From assembly GCA_017745175.1 (NCBI GenBank), contig JAGHZY010000046.1:1-64000 (forward strand): DNA of 64,000 bases, written 5' to 3'. Source of the DNA: Sphingopyxis sp. Lineage in GTDB: Bacteria > Pseudomonadota > Alphaproteobacteria > Sphingomonadales > Sphingomonadaceae. This document shows, piece by piece, positions 55,809 through 64,000 of the stretch (the stretch's first letter is position 1; the number at the start of each line of letters is the position of its first letter). The translations under genes were made by a program, and so were the position numbers. The notes under the pieces were generated by a model. That model was not told the origin of the DNA. It saw only the letters and a list, made by a program, of their open reading frames with translations, and searched no databases.

Positions 55809-55881
55809 CGTCATCCCGGACTTGATCCGGGATCCATCGCAGCGCTGAAGTCATGGACCCCGGATCAAGTCCGGGGTGACG
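55809..55881. repeat. Dispersed palindromic repeat
   Basis: The 29-bp arms at 55809-55837 and 55853-55881 differ at only two positions (both G-U compatible), around a 15-base loop. Each arm contains CCCGGACTTGATCCGGG. This is the well-known dispersed palindrome of sphingomonads and other alphaproteobacteria, often misread as the peptide HPGLDPGS. Confidence 0.85.
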
Positions 55882-56031
55882 ACGAAAGAGAGTCGCCGCT
55901 ACCGGTCGTTTACGGACCTTCCGCGTTTCTGTTCGTGTCGAGCGCGATGATGGGCAGCCACCCGTCACAACCCACATCGCCGACCTCGCCGCTTTCCTAT
56001 TTTATCCGCAGCCCTATATCCTGCCCGACCC

Positions 56032-58200
56032 ATGACCCGCGCCCGCGTCCTCCTCCTCACCGCCGCCCTCGGCCCGCTCGACTATCGCGTGCCCCGCGAA
56101 AGCGAGGCGCCGCTGGGCAGCGTCGTCGTCGCACCGCTGGGCCCGCGGCGGCTCGGCGGCGTGGTGTGGGAAGACGAAAGCTTCGGCGCGCCCGAGGCGG
56201 TCGGCGACAATCGCCTGCGCAATCTCTACGAAGTCGCGCCGGTGCCGCCGGTTCCCGCCCCGCTGCGCCGCCTCGTCGAATGGACGAGCGATTATTATCT
56301 CGCGCCGCCGGGCGCGGTGCTGCGGATGGTGCTGCCCGGCGTCGCCTTCGCCGACGCGCGGCGCCCGATCGTCGAATATCGTGCCACCGGCCGGCAGCCC
56401 GCGCGGATGACGCCGCAGCGGACGGTGGCGCTCGAGGCGATCGGCGACCGGCAGGGCATGGTGCGCGAACTCGCCGCCCTCGCCGAGGTCAGCGAGGCGG
56501 TGATCCGCGGCCTCGTGAACAGCGGCGCGCTCGAAGCCGTCACCGTATCGGCCGACGCGCCCTATCCCGAACCCGATCCCGCCTTTGCGCCGCCCGACCT
56601 GTCGGACGAACAGACCGCAGCGGCAGGGCAGCTCAGGGACGCAGTGGCCGCCGAAAGGTTCGAAACGCTGCTGCTCGACGGCGTCACCGGATCGGGCAAG
56701 ACCGAAGTCTATATGGAGGCGATTGCCGCCGCGATCGACGCGGGCAAGCAGGCGCTCGTCCTGCTCCCCGAAATCGCGCTGACCGAGCCGATGCTGACGC
56801 GCTTTACCGCACGTTTCGGCTGCGAGCCGGTGGCATGGCATTCGGGGCTGCGCTCGGCCGAACGCCGCCGCGCCTGGCACGCGATTGCGGCAGGCGACGC
56901 GCGCATCGTCATCGGCGCGCGCTCGGCACTCTTCCTCCCCTATGCCCGGCTTGGCGTGATCGTCGTCGACGAGGCGCACGAGACGAGCTTCAAGCAGGAG
57001 GACGGCGTCCATTATCACGCGCGCGATGTCGCGGTGATGCGCGGGCATTTCGAAGGACTGCCGGTCATCCTTGCAAGCGCCACCCCCGCGCTCGAAAGCC
57101 TCGCAATGGTCGAGGCCGGCCGCTATCGCCACATCCGGCTGCCCGCGCGTTTCGGCGGCGCGACCTTGCCCGACCTTTCGGCGATCGACATGCGGCAGGA
57201 TCCGCCCGACCGCGGCCGCTGGCTCGCGCCGGCGCTCGTCGACGCACTCGCCGACCGACTGGCGAAGGGCGAGCAGAGCCTGCTCTTTTTGAACCGCCGC
57301 GGCTTCGCGCCGCTGACGCTCTGCCGCACCTGCGGCCACCGCATCCAGTGCCCCAACTGCACCGCGTGGATGGTCGAGCACCGCCTCGTCCACCGCCTCG
57401 CCTGCCATCATTGCGGCCATGTCATGCCGCCGCCGCGGCTGTGCCCCGAGTGCGAGGACGAGGACAGCCTCGTCGCGTGCGGCCCCGGGGTCGAGCGCGT
57501 CGCCGACGAGGTCGCGCTGCGCTTTCCCGAAGCGCGCACTGCGATCGTGACGTCGGACACCTTGTGGTCGCCCGCGAAAGCCGCCGAATTCGTAGACAAT
57601 GTCGAGGGTGGGCTCGTCGACATCATCATCGGCACCCAGCTTGTCACCAAGGGCTACCACTTCCCCAACCTGACGCTCGTCGGGGTGATCGATGCCGACC
57701 TCGGGCTCGACGGCGGCGACCTCCGCGCGTCCGAGCGTACCTTCCAGCAGATCGCGCAGGTCGCGGGGCGCGCAGGGCGCGGGGTCAAGCCCGGCGCGGT
57801 GCTGATCCAGACGCGCGTGCCGGATGCGCCCGTCATGGCCGCGCTCGTCGCGAACGATCGCGACGGTTTCTATTCGGCCGAGGCGGCGGCGCGGAAATTT
57901 GCCGGCGCGCCGCCCTATGGCCGCTTCGCCGCGCTCGTCATCTCGTCGGAAGATATCGAGGTTGCGCGCGGGCAGGCGCAGCGGCTCGGCCAGAAGGCAC
58001 CGGTCGCCGACGGCCTCGCGGTCTATGGCCCCGCGCCTGCTCCGCTCGCGATGCTCCGCGGGCGTCACCGCTTCCGTCTGCTCCTGCACGCACCGCGCAG
58101 TTTCGACCTGCAGGGCACGATCCGCGACTGGGTGAACAGCGTCGACTGGCCCGCGAAGGCCCGCCTCGCGATCGATATCGACCCCTACAGCTTTGTGTAG
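56032..58200 (+). CDS. priA: Primosomal protein N' (replication restart helicase PriA)
   Basis: The 722-residue protein has a DNA-binding N-terminal region (VLLLTAALGPLDYRVP), a helicase core with GVTGSGKTEVY at about residue 220 and DEAHE at about 313, and a zinc-binding insert with paired cysteines (CRTCGHRIQCPNC, CHHCGH, CPEC) at about 430-475. It reloads the replicative helicase at stalled forks. Full length. Confidence 0.96.
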   Translation: MTRARVLLLTAALGPLDYRVPRESEAPLGSVVVAPLGPRRLGGVVWEDESFGAPEAVGDNRLRNLYEVAPVPPVPAPLRRLVEWTSDYYLAPPGAVLRMVLPGVAFADARRPIVEYRATGRQPARMTPQRTVALEAIGDRQGMVRELAALAEVSEAVIRGLVNSGALEAVTVSADAPYPEPDPAFAPPDLSDEQTAAAGQLRDAVAAERFETLLLDGVTGSGKTEVYMEAIAAAIDAGKQALVLLPEIALTEPMLTRFTARFGCEPVAWHSGLRSAERRRAWHAIAAGDARIVIGARSALFLPYARLGVIVVDEAHETSFKQEDGVHYHARDVAVMRGHFEGLPVILASATPALESLAMVEAGRYRHIRLPARFGGATLPDLSAIDMRQDPPDRGRWLAPALVDALADRLAKGEQSLLFLNRRGFAPLTLCRTCGHRIQCPNCTAWMVEHRLVHRLACHHCGHVMPPPRLCPECEDEDSLVACGPGVERVADEVALRFPEARTAIVTSDTLWSPAKAAEFVDNVEGGLVDIIIGTQLVTKGYHFPNLTLVGVIDADLGLDGGDLRASERTFQQIAQVAGRAGRGVKPGAVLIQTRVPDAPVMAALVANDRDGFYSAEAAARKFAGAPPYGRFAALVISSEDIEVARGQAQRLGQKAPVADGLAVYGPAPAPLAMLRGRHRFRLLLHAPRSFDLQGTIRDWVNSVDWPAKARLAIDIDPYSFV

Positions 58201-58271
58201 CGAAACGAGGGCTTTACTCCGCCCCGGCCCGCTGGCAGCATCGCCGCCAGAGTTGGGGCGGGGGCGCGGAC

Positions 58272-59819
58272 ATGAAAAAAGCCGTTTGGGGCATGGTGGC
58301 CATATGGGCGATGGTTGCTACGACCGTCCCGGCCGAAGCGAAATGGCTGCGCGCCGATACCGACAGCTTCATTATCTATAGCGAGAGCAACGAGAAATCG
58401 CTTCGCGAGTTCGCGCAGAATCTGCAACGGTTCGACACAACGCTCCGCCTCGTCTTCCGGGTCGAAACCGACGGCGAGGACAGCCGCCTGCCGATCTATC
58501 TCCTCCCTTCGAGCGACGATGTCGCCGAGCTGGCGACGGGATCGCGCAAGGCGCCGATCGGCGGCTTTTACCGCCAGGACCGCGACGGCGCCTTTGCGAT
58601 GTCGAACCGCGAGAATGACAATCTGGGCAGGGGAACCTCGGCCTCGCAGCAGATCCTGTTCCACGAATATAGCCATCATTTCATGAAGCGGCATCTGCGC
58701 GCCGCCTTTCCCGGCTGGTTCATCGAGGGCTTTGCCGAATATTATTCGACGGTCGATTTCGACAAGCAGGGCCATGCGATGATCGGCCAGCCGGTCTATC
58801 GCCGCGCCTATGGTCTGCTGATGCAGCCGAAGATCCCCGTCGAGCGCGTCATCATGGAACTGCCGAGCGCGATGCGCACCAACGGCCAGACCGACGTCTA
58901 TTACGGGCGCGCGTGGATTCTGACCCACATGTTGTTCCACAGCGCGGCACGGCCGAACCAGATCAATGCCTATGTCAATGCGATCAATGCCGGGACCGAC
59001 CCGAAAAAGGCCGCGACCGAGGCGTTCGGCGATCTTTCGCAGCTCGACAGGGACCTCAACCGCTACATCGAGGGCAAGCTGTCATATCGCACGACGCGCG
59101 ACCCGGTGCCCGTATCGGCGAACATCACAATCACGCCGCTGTCCGCCGACGAGGATGCGGTGATCATGCTGCGGCTCGAGCGGATAAACGCGCGCGGCGA
59201 CGAGGCGCGGATGACCAAGGCGCGCGACAACCTGCGCGCGCTGGCAGCAAAGCTGCCCGCCAATCCCGACCTGCAGTTCGAACTCGCCGCCGCCGAATGG
59301 GATATGGGGAAGGAGGAGCGCGACCTTGCCGCGATCCGCACCGCGCTCGGCAAGGTGCTCGCGGCAAAGCCGAACCATGTGCGCGCGAATGTGCTGCTCG
59401 GCCGGCTCAACATCCATGAGCTCCACGACGCGGGCTCCGACGATCCCGCCGCGTGGGGCGCGGCGCGCAAGCCGATCACGCTCGCCAATCGCACCGAGCC
59501 GAACGACGCCGTGCCGCTCTATGCCTATTTCGAAAGCTTCATGATGCAGGGCAAACGCCCGCCCGACATCGCGATCCAGGGGCTGGAGCGCGCCTTTTCG
59601 CTGACGCCCGAGAATATCGAGATCCGTGTTTCCTATGCCTTCGCGCTCGCCAATCTGGGCGATTTCGAGCCAGCGTTGCGGCTGGCCAAAACCGTCGCCT
59701 TCGACCCGCACGACAATGGCCGCGGCGAGGCAATGCTGGCGCAACTAGAAGCGCTTCGCGACCGGCGCTCCGGCGGCAGCAAGGATGCCGCCGCCGAAAG
59801 CGGGACCAGCCCCCGATAA
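58272..59819 (+). CDS. Secreted TPR-containing zinc peptidase-like protein
   Basis: The 515-residue protein has a signal peptide (VWGMVAIWAMVATTVPAEA), a DUF1570-like peptidase domain with HEYSHHF (H131, E132, H135) and the downstream GFAEYYS, which can provide the third zinc ligand. The C-terminal half has several TPR-like helices (about residues 290-490). It is probably a periplasmic gluzincin; the target is unknown. It follows priA by 71 bp. Confidence 0.82.
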   Translation: MKKAVWGMVAIWAMVATTVPAEAKWLRADTDSFIIYSESNEKSLREFAQNLQRFDTTLRLVFRVETDGEDSRLPIYLLPSSDDVAELATGSRKAPIGGFYRQDRDGAFAMSNRENDNLGRGTSASQQILFHEYSHHFMKRHLRAAFPGWFIEGFAEYYSTVDFDKQGHAMIGQPVYRRAYGLLMQPKIPVERVIMELPSAMRTNGQTDVYYGRAWILTHMLFHSAARPNQINAYVNAINAGTDPKKAATEAFGDLSQLDRDLNRYIEGKLSYRTTRDPVPVSANITITPLSADEDAVIMLRLERINARGDEARMTKARDNLRALAAKLPANPDLQFELAAAEWDMGKEERDLAAIRTALGKVLAAKPNHVRANVLLGRLNIHELHDAGSDDPAAWGAARKPITLANRTEPNDAVPLYAYFESFMMQGKRPPDIAIQGLERAFSLTPENIEIRVSYAFALANLGDFEPALRLAKTVAFDPHDNGRGEAMLAQLEALRDRRSGGSKDAAAESGTSPR

Positions 59820-59825
59820 AGCGGC

Positions 59826-60584
59826 TCAATAGTCGGGCTCGTCGCCTCCGAGAACCTGTCCGGCCTGCGCCGCGAGCCACGCCATTGCCGCCGCCCAGGG
59901 CTGATGGCCGTGACTGATCCGCGCGACCCCGAGCGCGGCGAGTTCGCCGTGCGTCGGCCCCCCCTTGCCGCGCAGGATGTTCACGGGCAGCGGCGAGGCG
60001 TCGCAGATCGCGCCGATGCATTTCGGGTCGAGCAGGAAGGGTACGAAGAGCGAGCCCGCGCCCGCGCCGGCATAGGCGCGCGCGCGTTCGAGCGTCGCGG
60101 CGACGAGCGCATCGCCGTCCTTCGCCGCATCCTGCCCGCGGAAGGTGTCGCAGCGCGCGTTGACGAAGATGCCGGTGTCCGCCGCGGCGCGATAGCGCGC
60201 CGCCGCCTCGGCGACCGGCAGCAGTCCGGTCGCGCCCGGCAGCCGGTCCTCCATGTTGATCCCCGCCGCGCCGGCCGCTTTCGCGCGGCCGACCGATACG
60301 CCGACCGCCGCCGGATCGGCGCCATAGCCCGATTCCATGTCGATCGTGACCGGCAGGTCGGTGACCGCGAGGATGCGATCCAGATTCGCGAAGACATCCC
60401 CGAGCGGAAAATCCTCGCCATCGGCGCGCCCCTGCGCGCCGGCGACGCCGAAGCTGCCCGTCGCGATCGCCTTCGCACCTGCGCCGGCAACCGCCTTCGC
60501 GCTCCCCGCGTCCCAGATGTTGACGAGGATCAGCGGGTCGCCCGGGACGTGCAATGCGCGGAACCGGGCAATCTTGTCATTCAT
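59826..60584 (-). CDS. Isocitrate lyase/PEP mutase family protein
   Basis: The 252-residue protein has the barrel motifs NIWDAGSAKAVAGAGAKAIATGS, VTIDMESGYG, GINMEDR and VNARCDTF. Isocitrate lyase and PEP mutase use a KxCG-type loop that is not obvious here, so a C-C lyase or decarboxylase role on an oxo-acid is more likely than phosphonate synthesis. It begins at ATG 60584. It is convergent with the TPR peptidase gene, with 6 bp between. Confidence 0.85.
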   Translation of the reverse strand: MNDKIARFRALHVPGDPLILVNIWDAGSAKAVAGAGAKAIATGSFGVAGAQGRADGEDFPLGDVFANLDRILAVTDLPVTIDMESGYGADPAAVGVSVGRAKAAGAAGINMEDRLPGATGLLPVAEAAARYRAAADTGIFVNARCDTFRGQDAAKDGDALVAATLERARAYAGAGAGSLFVPFLLDPKCIGAICDASPLPVNILRGKGGPTHGELAALGVARISHGHQPWAAAMAWLAAQAGQVLGGDEPDY

Positions 60585-60624
60585 GTTGCAACTCCCATAG
60601 CTTCGGTACTGAAAGACAGAGGTG

Positions 60625-61056
60625 TCAGACGATCCGGCCGGCGGGCTCCGGTCCGAAGACCTGGTCCTGACCGCTCTTCGTGTCCATATATTCACGGATG
60701 CGCCGGACCCGCGCACCCTGCATCTCGAAGATGAAAACATAGTCGAGCACATAGTCACGGCCGTTGGCAAGCCTTGCACTCTGGCGCTGTTCGAAGACAA
60801 CCCGGTCGCCCTCGGCCGTCAGCGAGATCGGTTCGACCCGCATCCCGTTGCAAAAGAGCCGCGGGTAGTCGTCGACGATAAAGCGGGCGATGGCCTCGGC
60901 ACCGACCATGTGATCGGTCACGCCGAGTGCAACCGCGGTCGCATTGCGCACCGGCGCCCGCCATTCGGCATCGTCGGTCAGGACCGCGCGGATCTGCCGG
61001 GCGTCGCGCGTCGCAAAGGCTCGCCACGCCGCCATTGCGGCGCCCTTGCCGGTCAT
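60625..61056 (-). CDS. NTF2-like (SnoaL-type) protein
   Basis: The 143-residue protein has the cone-shaped NTF2 pattern: AAWRAFATRDARQIRAVLTDDAEW, then RVVFEQRQ, DYVFIFEMQGARVRRIREYMDT. The fold hosts many enzymes and sensors, so the function is open. ATG at 61056 has GAGGGCG upstream and overlaps the end of ada by 10 bases on the complementary register. It is the last gene of the ada operon. Confidence 0.8.
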   Translation of the reverse strand: MTGKGAAMAAWRAFATRDARQIRAVLTDDAEWRAPVRNATAVALGVTDHMVGAEAIARFIVDDYPRLFCNGMRVEPISLTAEGDRVVFEQRQSARLANGRDYVLDYVFIFEMQGARVRRIREYMDTKSGQDQVFGPEPAGRIV

Positions 61057-61066
61057 GGACGCGCCC

Positions 61067-62128
61067 TCAGAAATCATCGAGACGCTGCTGTCCGGACGCG
61101 CCTTCGCGCCGCAACAGCTCGTCCTTGATCGGCAAGCCATAGGCATAGCCGCCGAGCGATCCGTCGCTGCGCACGACGCGATGGCACGGGATGAGCACCG
61201 CGACATTGTTCGCGCCGTTGGCGCTGCCCGCCGCGCGCACGGCATTGGGCCTGCCGACCGCCGCCGCGATATCCGAATAGCTGCGCGTCTCGCCCGCCGG
61301 AATCTTCCGGAGTTCGCGCCACACGGCTTCCTGAAAGGCGGTGCCCTTCACATCGATCGGGATATGGTCGAAGCCGTTGACCGGCGCCTCGACGGCGGCG
61401 ACCACTTCCTTCAGCAGTGCCGCGAATTCGTCGCCGCCCTCGATCAGGCTCGCGGCAGGAAAACGTTCCTCGAGCGCCTCGCGCCCCTCGTCGAAGCTCA
61501 GACGGCACACGCCTTTCGCCGTCGCGGCGACGAGCATCTCGCCAAGGCTGGTGGGCACGACGCCCCAGTGGATCGTCGCCCCCTTGCCGCCGTTCACCCA
61601 CGCCGATGCGGTCATACCCATACGTCCCTCCATATTCTCGTAGAAACGCGACGGCCCCGAAAAGCCTGCGTCGTAAATCGCGTCGGTCACCCGGCTGCCG
61701 TCGCTCAGCGCCTGCCGCGCACGCTCCTCGCGCAGGGCGCGGGCGTAGGCGGCGGGCGACAGGCCGGTGTGGCGGGTGAAGACGCGCTGGAAATGTGTCG
61801 GCGAATAGCCGGTGCGCGCGGCGAGGTCGGCGAGCGCGAGCGGTTCCTCGCTCGCCTTGATCGCCTGGATTGCCGCGAGCACCGCGCCCTCGTCGCGCGC
61901 GACATCGTCGGGCAGGCAGCGCTTGCACGGGCGCAGCCCCGTCGCGCGCGCCGCCGCGCCGTCGCCGAAAAAGCGCACATTGTCGCGCAGCGGGTGCCGC
62001 GCGGCGCAGCTCGGCCGGCAATAGATGCCGGTCGTCAGCACGCCGGTCACGAAGCGCCCGTCGAGCGCACGGTCGCGGCGCAACACCGCTGCCCAGCGAT
62101 CGTCGTCGGTCATCAGGTCGCCGCTCAT
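61067..62128 (-). CDS. ada: Bifunctional DNA methyltransferase/transcriptional activator Ada
   Basis: The 353-residue protein has the N-terminal zinc cysteines C37, C41, C68 and C71, each one residue before the E. coli Ada positions. An AraC-type helix-turn-helix follows (about 85-185), then the O6-alkylguanine methyltransferase domain with C315 in IPCHRVV. It removes alkyl groups from DNA and, once methylated at C37, activates the adaptive response. DUF1203 overlaps its start. Confidence 0.95.
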   Translation of the reverse strand: MSGDLMTDDDRWAAVLRRDRALDGRFVTGVLTTGIYCRPSCAARHPLRDNVRFFGDGAAARATGLRPCKRCLPDDVARDEGAVLAAIQAIKASEEPLALADLAARTGYSPTHFQRVFTRHTGLSPAAYARALREERARQALSDGSRVTDAIYDAGFSGPSRFYENMEGRMGMTASAWVNGGKGATIHWGVVPTSLGEMLVAATAKGVCRLSFDEGREALEERFPAASLIEGGDEFAALLKEVVAAVEAPVNGFDHIPIDVKGTAFQEAVWRELRKIPAGETRSYSDIAAAVGRPNAVRAAGSANGANNVAVLIPCHRVVRSDGSLGGYAYGLPIKDELLRREGASGQQRLDDF

Positions 62129-62595
62129 GCTGCATCCCTTTCGATCCGCGCGGCGAAGCAGCCATACGCGGCGTTGTGGGCATCGATATAGGCGATGCAT
62201 CCGTCCGCTAACAGGTCGCGGATTGCGCCATCGGCCTCGCCCGGACCCGCGAGCCGCGCGGTTTGCAGCATTCCGTCCGCATCGAAAGCGCGGAGCGCCA
62301 GCGAGCGCCCCTCGAACACCGGCGGCGTCTCGTCACGCCACGTCGTCGCCTCGACGCCGGCGCGGACATAGATCGCATAGGCGCTGCGATACGGCGTTTC
62401 GACATCATGGCTGACGTGATGAAGCAGGATCAGTTCCTCGCCCGCCCGCGCATCCTCAAGGCTGATGCGACAGGGAAAACCGCGGTCGGCGGTCGCGGTG
62501 ACGCGGCGCGCGTTCAGCGCCGCGAGTCCCGCGTCGTCGAGGGCGAAGAGCGGGGCAAAGCGATCGGGACTGAGCCCGTGAATCAGATAGGTCAT
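62125..62595 (-). CDS. DUF1203 domain protein
   Basis: The 156-residue protein starts MTYLIHGLSPDRFAPLFALDD and contains CRISLEDARAGEELILLHHVSHDVETPYRS, typical of DUF1203. It has no signal peptide. Its stop overlaps the ada start (ATGA), so it is the first gene of the adaptive-response operon here. Function unknown. Confidence 0.85.
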   Translation of the reverse strand: MTYLIHGLSPDRFAPLFALDDAGLAALNARRVTATADRGFPCRISLEDARAGEELILLHHVSHDVETPYRSAYAIYVRAGVEATTWRDETPPVFEGRSLALRAFDADGMLQTARLAGPGEADGAIRDLLADGCIAYIDAHNAAYGCFAARIERDAA

Positions 62596-62758
62596 AGGAA
62601 CATCCTTTCTTGGCTGTCGGACGCCGTTTGCCATGCCGCTATCCGGCCCGCGTCCCGATGCTTGCGTTCAAACATTCGCGCCGGTGTGTTGCTGTATTAT
62701 ATCATTGACTCACTGCAGCGATAAATGCACATTCCCGGCGAGAATCGGGGAATCCGCC

Positions 62759-63580
62759 ATGGCAACAATCGACGCATCGATCACATCCGCCAGGCCCGCG
62801 CGCCGGACCGACTGGCTCGGACGCAGCGCGACCTTCTGCTATCTCGCGATCGCGGCAGGGCAATTGCTCTTCGTCGCCTTCATCCTGCTCTATTATTATC
62901 CGCCGACACTCTCCGGCAATTTCGCGGAGTGGAACGACAAGCCGATCATCAAGGGTTTCGTCGCGGGCGACACGGCGGGCAATCTCTTCTTCGCGGTGCA
63001 TGTCCTGCTCGCGGCGGTGATCACCTTCGGCGGTCTCGTCCAGCTCGTCCCCGCCATCCGGAACCGCCGGCCGATGCTCCATCGCTGGAACGGGCGGGCC
63101 TATATGCTGTGTGCTCTGGCGCTCGCACTCGGCGGGCTGTGGATGACATGGGGCCGCGGAACCTGGCTGAACCAAATCGGCGCGATCGGCATCACGCTCG
63201 ACGCGCTGCTGATCATCGGCTTTGCGGCACTGGCTTGGCAGGCGGCTCGCCACCGCCGCTTCGCCGATCATCGCCGCTGGGCGATCCGCCTGTTCGCGGT
63301 TGCGAGCGCGGTGTGGTTCATGCGCGTCGGCTATATGGCATGGGGTCTTGCGAGCGGCGGCGCGGGGATCGGCAAGGCGATGGACGGGCCGTTCGACCTG
63401 TTCCTCGCCTTCGCCAATTCGCTGCTCCCGCTCGCCGTCGCCGAGATCTATCTGCGCGCCGATGCGCGGGGCACCCGGCTCGCGCGACGATCGACCGCCG
63501 CGTTGCTGGCGGTGAGCGGCCTCGTCATCCTCGCGGGCAGCGCCGGCGCATGGATGATGATGTGGAGCCCCTATATCTAG
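62759..63580 (+). CDS. DUF2306 membrane protein
   Basis: The 273-residue protein has six to seven membrane segments. HVLLAAVITFGGLVQLVP, HRWNGRAYMLCALALALGG and RHRRFADHRRWAIRLFAVASAVWFMRVGYM are typical of DUF2306, with conserved His that may bind haem. ATG at 62759 has GGGGAA upstream. The role is unknown. Confidence 0.82.
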   Translation: MATIDASITSARPARRTDWLGRSATFCYLAIAAGQLLFVAFILLYYYPPTLSGNFAEWNDKPIIKGFVAGDTAGNLFFAVHVLLAAVITFGGLVQLVPAIRNRRPMLHRWNGRAYMLCALALALGGLWMTWGRGTWLNQIGAIGITLDALLIIGFAALAWQAARHRRFADHRRWAIRLFAVASAVWFMRVGYMAWGLASGGAGIGKAMDGPFDLFLAFANSLLPLAVAEIYLRADARGTRLARRSTAALLAVSGLVILAGSAGAWMMMWSPYI

Positions 63581-63622
63581 GCTCCACTTGCCATCGCATC
63601 CGGGCGGACTAGTGTGCGCGCC

Positions 63623-64000
63623 ATGACCCGTCTCCTCGCGCTGCTGCTCGCCCTCTTCGCCCTCACGCTTCCGGCGCGCGCCGCCGACGATATCAGCGCG
63701 GCGTCGCGCAGCGTCGTGCGCGTCGTGACCGTCGCGATGGTCGACGGCGAGGTCGTCGGCTTCGGCCATGGCAGCGGCATTGCCATCTCGCCGACGCGCA
63801 TCGTCACCAACGCGCATGTTGTCGTATCGGCCGCCAAATATCCGGGCAACGTCGCCCTCGGCGTCGTACCCTCCGAAGGGCAGAAGAGCTATGCCGGCAA
63901 GCTGATCGCGATCGACACCGCACGCGACCTCGCACTGGTCGAGATCACCGAGGGCCGCCTGCCCCCCGCCGCCATCTACACCGGCCCGCTCGATTCGGGT
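63623..64000 (+). CDS. Secreted trypsin-like serine protease, N-terminal part (runs off the window)
   Basis: 126 codons are present. They encode a signal peptide (MTRLLALLLALFALTLPARAA) and the start of a chymotrypsin-fold domain with the catalytic histidine in IVTNAHVV and the aspartate in RDLALVEI. This is the layout of DegP-like proteases. The catalytic serine and any PDZ domain lie outside the window. Confidence 0.85.
   Translation, partial: MTRLLALLLALFALTLPARAADDISAASRSVVRVVTVAMVDGEVVGFGHGSGIAISPTRIVTNAHVVVSAAKYPGNVALGVVPSEGQKSYAGKLIAIDTARDLALVEITEGRLPPAAIYTGPLDSG

Noticed and set aside
55788-58271. An 800-codon extension upstream of the TPR peptidase
   Set aside because: It runs through the dispersed palindrome and in the wrong frame over priA, giving Arg/Ala-rich sequence. 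The peptidase's signal peptide starts cleanly at 58272.

Overview
The window is a gene-dense, high-GC chromosomal segment of an alphaproteobacterium, most likely family Sphingomonadaceae and probably Sphingopyxis or a close relative. This is an inference from several signs: the pckA / chvI-chvG-hprK-rapZ-EIIA(Man)-HPr gene order typical of alphaproteobacteria, a HemB lacking the zinc cysteines, two TonB-dependent receptors, a SUV3-like helicase followed by an S4 protein and FdxA, and many small palindromic repeats of sphingomonad type. No rRNA, intact tRNA, insertion sequence, prophage or CRISPR array is visible. No stretch longer than about 300 bases lacks a gene.

Layout. 1-6.5 kb: the start of ffh (leftward), then a GGDEF-EAL protein and a tightly overlapping operon dapF-mtaB-ftsY-yciB, followed by a PuuD-like membrane protein. 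6.6-12 kb (leftward): M23 endopeptidase, hemB, a membrane/spermidine-synthase fusion and a gamma-carbonic anhydrase. 12.3-18.1 kb: SUV3-like helicase, S4 protein, fdxA, clpP and clpX. 18.4-21.1 kb: a TonB-dependent receptor. 21.2-26 kb: sufE and a large leftward phage-shock (psp) locus, divergent from its activator pspF. The psp operon opens with a 53-residue membrane peptide, continues with pspA, pspB and pspC, and ends in five small PspB-like membrane/coiled-coil genes in tandem. 26-33 kb: a lipoprotein, rplU-rpmA, an acetyltransferase, DUF937 and DUF3597 proteins, and two overlapping metallopeptidase genes. 33-40.3 kb: pckA (leftward) facing chvI-chvG-hprK-rapZ-EIIA(Man)-HPr and a SpoU methyltransferase, which is a carbon and envelope-stress control block. 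40.3-45.5 kb: META lipoprotein, rmuC, two small secreted proteins (one extremely cysteine-rich), an orphan secreted protein, a small metallopeptidase and a PCuAC copper chaperone. 45.6-51.5 kb: dnaK-dnaJ, a lipoprotein and a large patatin. 51.5-55.8 kb: a hydrolase, then a likely iron-regulated TonB receptor with a PepSY partner. 56-64 kb: priA, a TPR metallopeptidase, a PEP-mutase-family enzyme, a DUF1203-ada-NTF2-like operon, a DUF2306 membrane protein and the start of a secreted serine protease.

The most distinctive system is the psp locus. It has a near-consensus sigma-54 promoter, two 17-bp tandem repeats with a 20-bp period that run into the pspF start codon, and a tandem expansion of small membrane proteins whose C-terminal motif recurs in PspB and at the end of PspC. 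Other notable items are a palindromic repeat inserted in frame in mtaB, a repeat family whose hairpin shows compensatory changes between two copies, a tRNA-like remnant at the end of the S4 gene, and a perfect palindrome in front of pckA.
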